A stretch of 5,496 nucleotides of DNA from an uncultured Polyangiaceae bacterium. GTDB lineage: Bacteria > Myxococcota_A > Polyangia > Polyangiales > Houyiibacteriaceae. Both the position numbers and the translations under genes were made by a program. The notes under the pieces are model-generated. The model was not told where the DNA came from and made no database searches. It was given only the letters and a program-made list of their open reading frames with translations. This document shows positions 4,366 to 5,496 of the stretch, piece after piece. Location of the stretch: contig CAMYJN010000198.1 in assembly GCA_947258625.1 (NCBI GenBank), positions 1 through 5,496 of the forward strand. The letters are read 5' to 3'. The stretch's first letter is position 1. Each line of letters begins with the position of its first letter.

Positions 4366-5496
4366 TTGGAAAACAAGTGCCCAGCGAAGTTTCACAACGT
4401 CGATTTCTGCGCACCATCGACGCACGACAATCCGTACGAGATGTATGACTACTTCCTCGAGAATGAGCCGCTCTACTTCGACGAAAAGAACGAGGTCTGG
4501 GAGGTCTTCCGCTACGACGACATCGTCACGATCGAGCGCGACACGGAGACCTTCATCAGTGGTGAGGGTGTTCGGCCGAACATCCCGCCGGACCCGGGCA
4601 TGATTTACCAGGATGGTGAACAGCACAGCAAGCAGCGCGCGCTCGTCTCTTCTGGCTTCACGCCACGTCAGATGCGCAAGATGGATGACCGGGCTCGCGA
4701 GATCGTCACTGAGCTCGTGGACAACATGCTCCAAAAGGACGAGGTCGACATCGTCGAGGACTTGGCGGCCGCGCTTCCGATGCGACTCATCGCCGACATG
4801 CTGGACATCCCGGAAGAGAAGCGCGCTTCGGTGCAGCAGTGGATCAACGAGATCATGATCGGCGGAAGTGGCCCCGACTACGTCACCGACGAGGTCAACG
4901 ACGCGTTCGAAAACTTCTGCATCCATCACGAGGAGATGTATCAGGATCGCATCAGTGCGGGTTGTAAGGGCAGTGACCTGCTCACGATCTGGATCAACGC
5001 CGAGATCAACGGCGAGAAGTTAGACGAATCGCAGCTGCTGTTCGAGCACGTCTTGCTCAACGTGGGCGGCGCGGAAACGACGCGCAGCGCCATCGCGGGT
5101 GGCCTCGAGCGGCTGTCCGCAGATCCGAAGCAATACAATGCGCTCTTTGAGGATCCGTCCCTCATTCCGAACGCGGTCGAAGAGATCATCCGCTGGGTCT
5201 GCCCGTTCGTGAACATGTATCGCACCGCGACGCGGGACTACGAGATGCACGGCAAGGTCATCAAGGAAGGCCAGATGGTTGGCCTCACCTATCCCGCCGC
5301 GAACAGGGATCCGCGCAAATACAAAGACCCTCATACGTTCAATATATTCCGCGATTTTTCAACGGATGCGAAGCATCTCTCGTTCGGTCTCGGCCCTCAC
5401 TTTTGCTTGGGCGCGTCCCTTGCGCGCCTCGAAGTGCGACTTTCACTCGAGGAGATGACCGAGCGGGTAAAGAGCATTCGGATCCCCAAGGGCAAG
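4366..5496 (+). CDS. Cytochrome P450, 3' end outside window
   Basis: This is a soluble bacterial-type cytochrome P450, a heme-thiolate monooxygenase that would need a ferredoxin and reductase from elsewhere. The first 377 codons are present and the frame is open at the window edge; the family is usually about 400-420 residues, so only the C-terminal tip is missing. Visible landmarks in order are the C-helix HSKQR (87-91, heme propionate contact), the I-helix GGAETTR (234-240, with Glu237 and Thr238 of the oxygen-activation motif), the K-helix ExxR (Glu273, Arg276), YRTATRD near 285-291, AANRDP near 311-316, and the heme loop FGLGPHFCLG (340-349) with Cys347 as thiolate ligand. There is no N-terminal membrane anchor. 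The GxETTR and RTATRD motifs recall bacterial CYP124/125/142-like sterol and lipid hydroxylases, but a CYP family cannot be fixed by eye. It follows its own promoter and a KstR-like operator, so it appears separate from the methyltransferase unit. Confidence 0.95.
   Translation, partial: MENKCPAKFHNVDFCAPSTHDNPYEMYDYFLENEPLYFDEKNEVWEVFRYDDIVTIERDTETFISGEGVRPNIPPDPGMIYQDGEQHSKQRALVSSGFTPRQMRKMDDRAREIVTELVDNMLQKDEVDIVEDLAAALPMRLIADMLDIPEEKRASVQQWINEIMIGGSGPDYVTDEVNDAFENFCIHHEEMYQDRISAGCKGSDLLTIWINAEINGEKLDESQLLFEHVLLNVGGAETTRSAIAGGLERLSADPKQYNALFEDPSLIPNAVEEIIRWVCPFVNMYRTATRDYEMHGKVIKEGQMVGLTYPAANRDPRKYKDPHTFNIFRDFSTDAKHLSFGLGPHFCLGASLARLEVRLSLEEMTERVKSIRIPKGK

Noticed and set aside
4334..4603. 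ATG-started 89-codon plus-strand frame overlapping the P450 start
   Set aside because: It is out of frame with the P450, rich in Ser, Arg and Thr as expected for a wrong phase, and has no ribosome site; the strong GGAGGAA belongs to the TTG start.
4312..4929. 205-codon minus-strand frame opposite the P450 5' half and its leader
   Set aside because: It is antisense to an unmistakable P450, and its composition (Val, Asp, Leu, Arg) mirrors the sense codons.

Overview
This is GC-rich bacterial DNA with tightly packed genes, short intergenic gaps and two ATGA stop/start overlaps. The gene content suggests a free-living, metabolically versatile Gram-negative lineage: a plant-type long phosphoglycerate mutase, a cytochrome P450 and a small HEAT-like protein without an obvious family. 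My best guess is a deltaproteobacterium in the wide sense (Myxococcota or a neighbour), but no rRNA or other taxonomic marker is present, so this is low confidence.

Layout. (1) Bases 1-1256, plus strand: the 3' part of an alpha/beta-hydrolase esterase gene, overlapping by 4 bases a 222-residue HEAT-like protein gene. (2) Bases 1279-2937, minus strand: gpmI, the cofactor-independent phosphoglycerate mutase of glycolysis and gluconeogenesis, with all expected metal ligands and the catalytic serine. It converges on the first unit across a 22-bp gap. (3) Bases 3000-4228, plus strand and divergent from gpmI: a two-gene unit of a small antibiotic-biosynthesis-monooxygenase-fold protein, which keeps the Asn/Trp/His pattern of IsdG/MhuD heme-degrading enzymes, and a class I SAM methyltransferase joined by an ATGA overlap. 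(4) Bases 4229-4365: a 137-bp intergenic region, AT-rich in its second half and full of dyad symmetries. (5) Bases 4366-5496 (open at the window end): a cytochrome P450 read from a TTG codon behind a strong Shine-Dalgarno sequence.

The most notable signal is upstream of the P450. A perfect 14-bp palindrome, TAGAACTTGTTCTA, sits in the spacer of a plausible sigma70-type promoter (TTGACC, 16 bp, TAAACT). It matches all conserved positions of TNNAACNNGTTNNA, the site known for the TetR-family sterol-catabolism repressor KstR of actinobacteria. The P450 resembles bacterial sterol- and lipid-oxidising P450s in general character, so a ligand-controlled P450 transcription unit is a reasonable and testable reading. 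Around it lie further dyads and GGTCA half-sites that may bind a second regulator.

The genes do not form one obvious pathway. gpmI is housekeeping; the other units look like accessory or secondary metabolism. I see no tRNA, rRNA, CRISPR array, insertion sequence or phage gene in the window.
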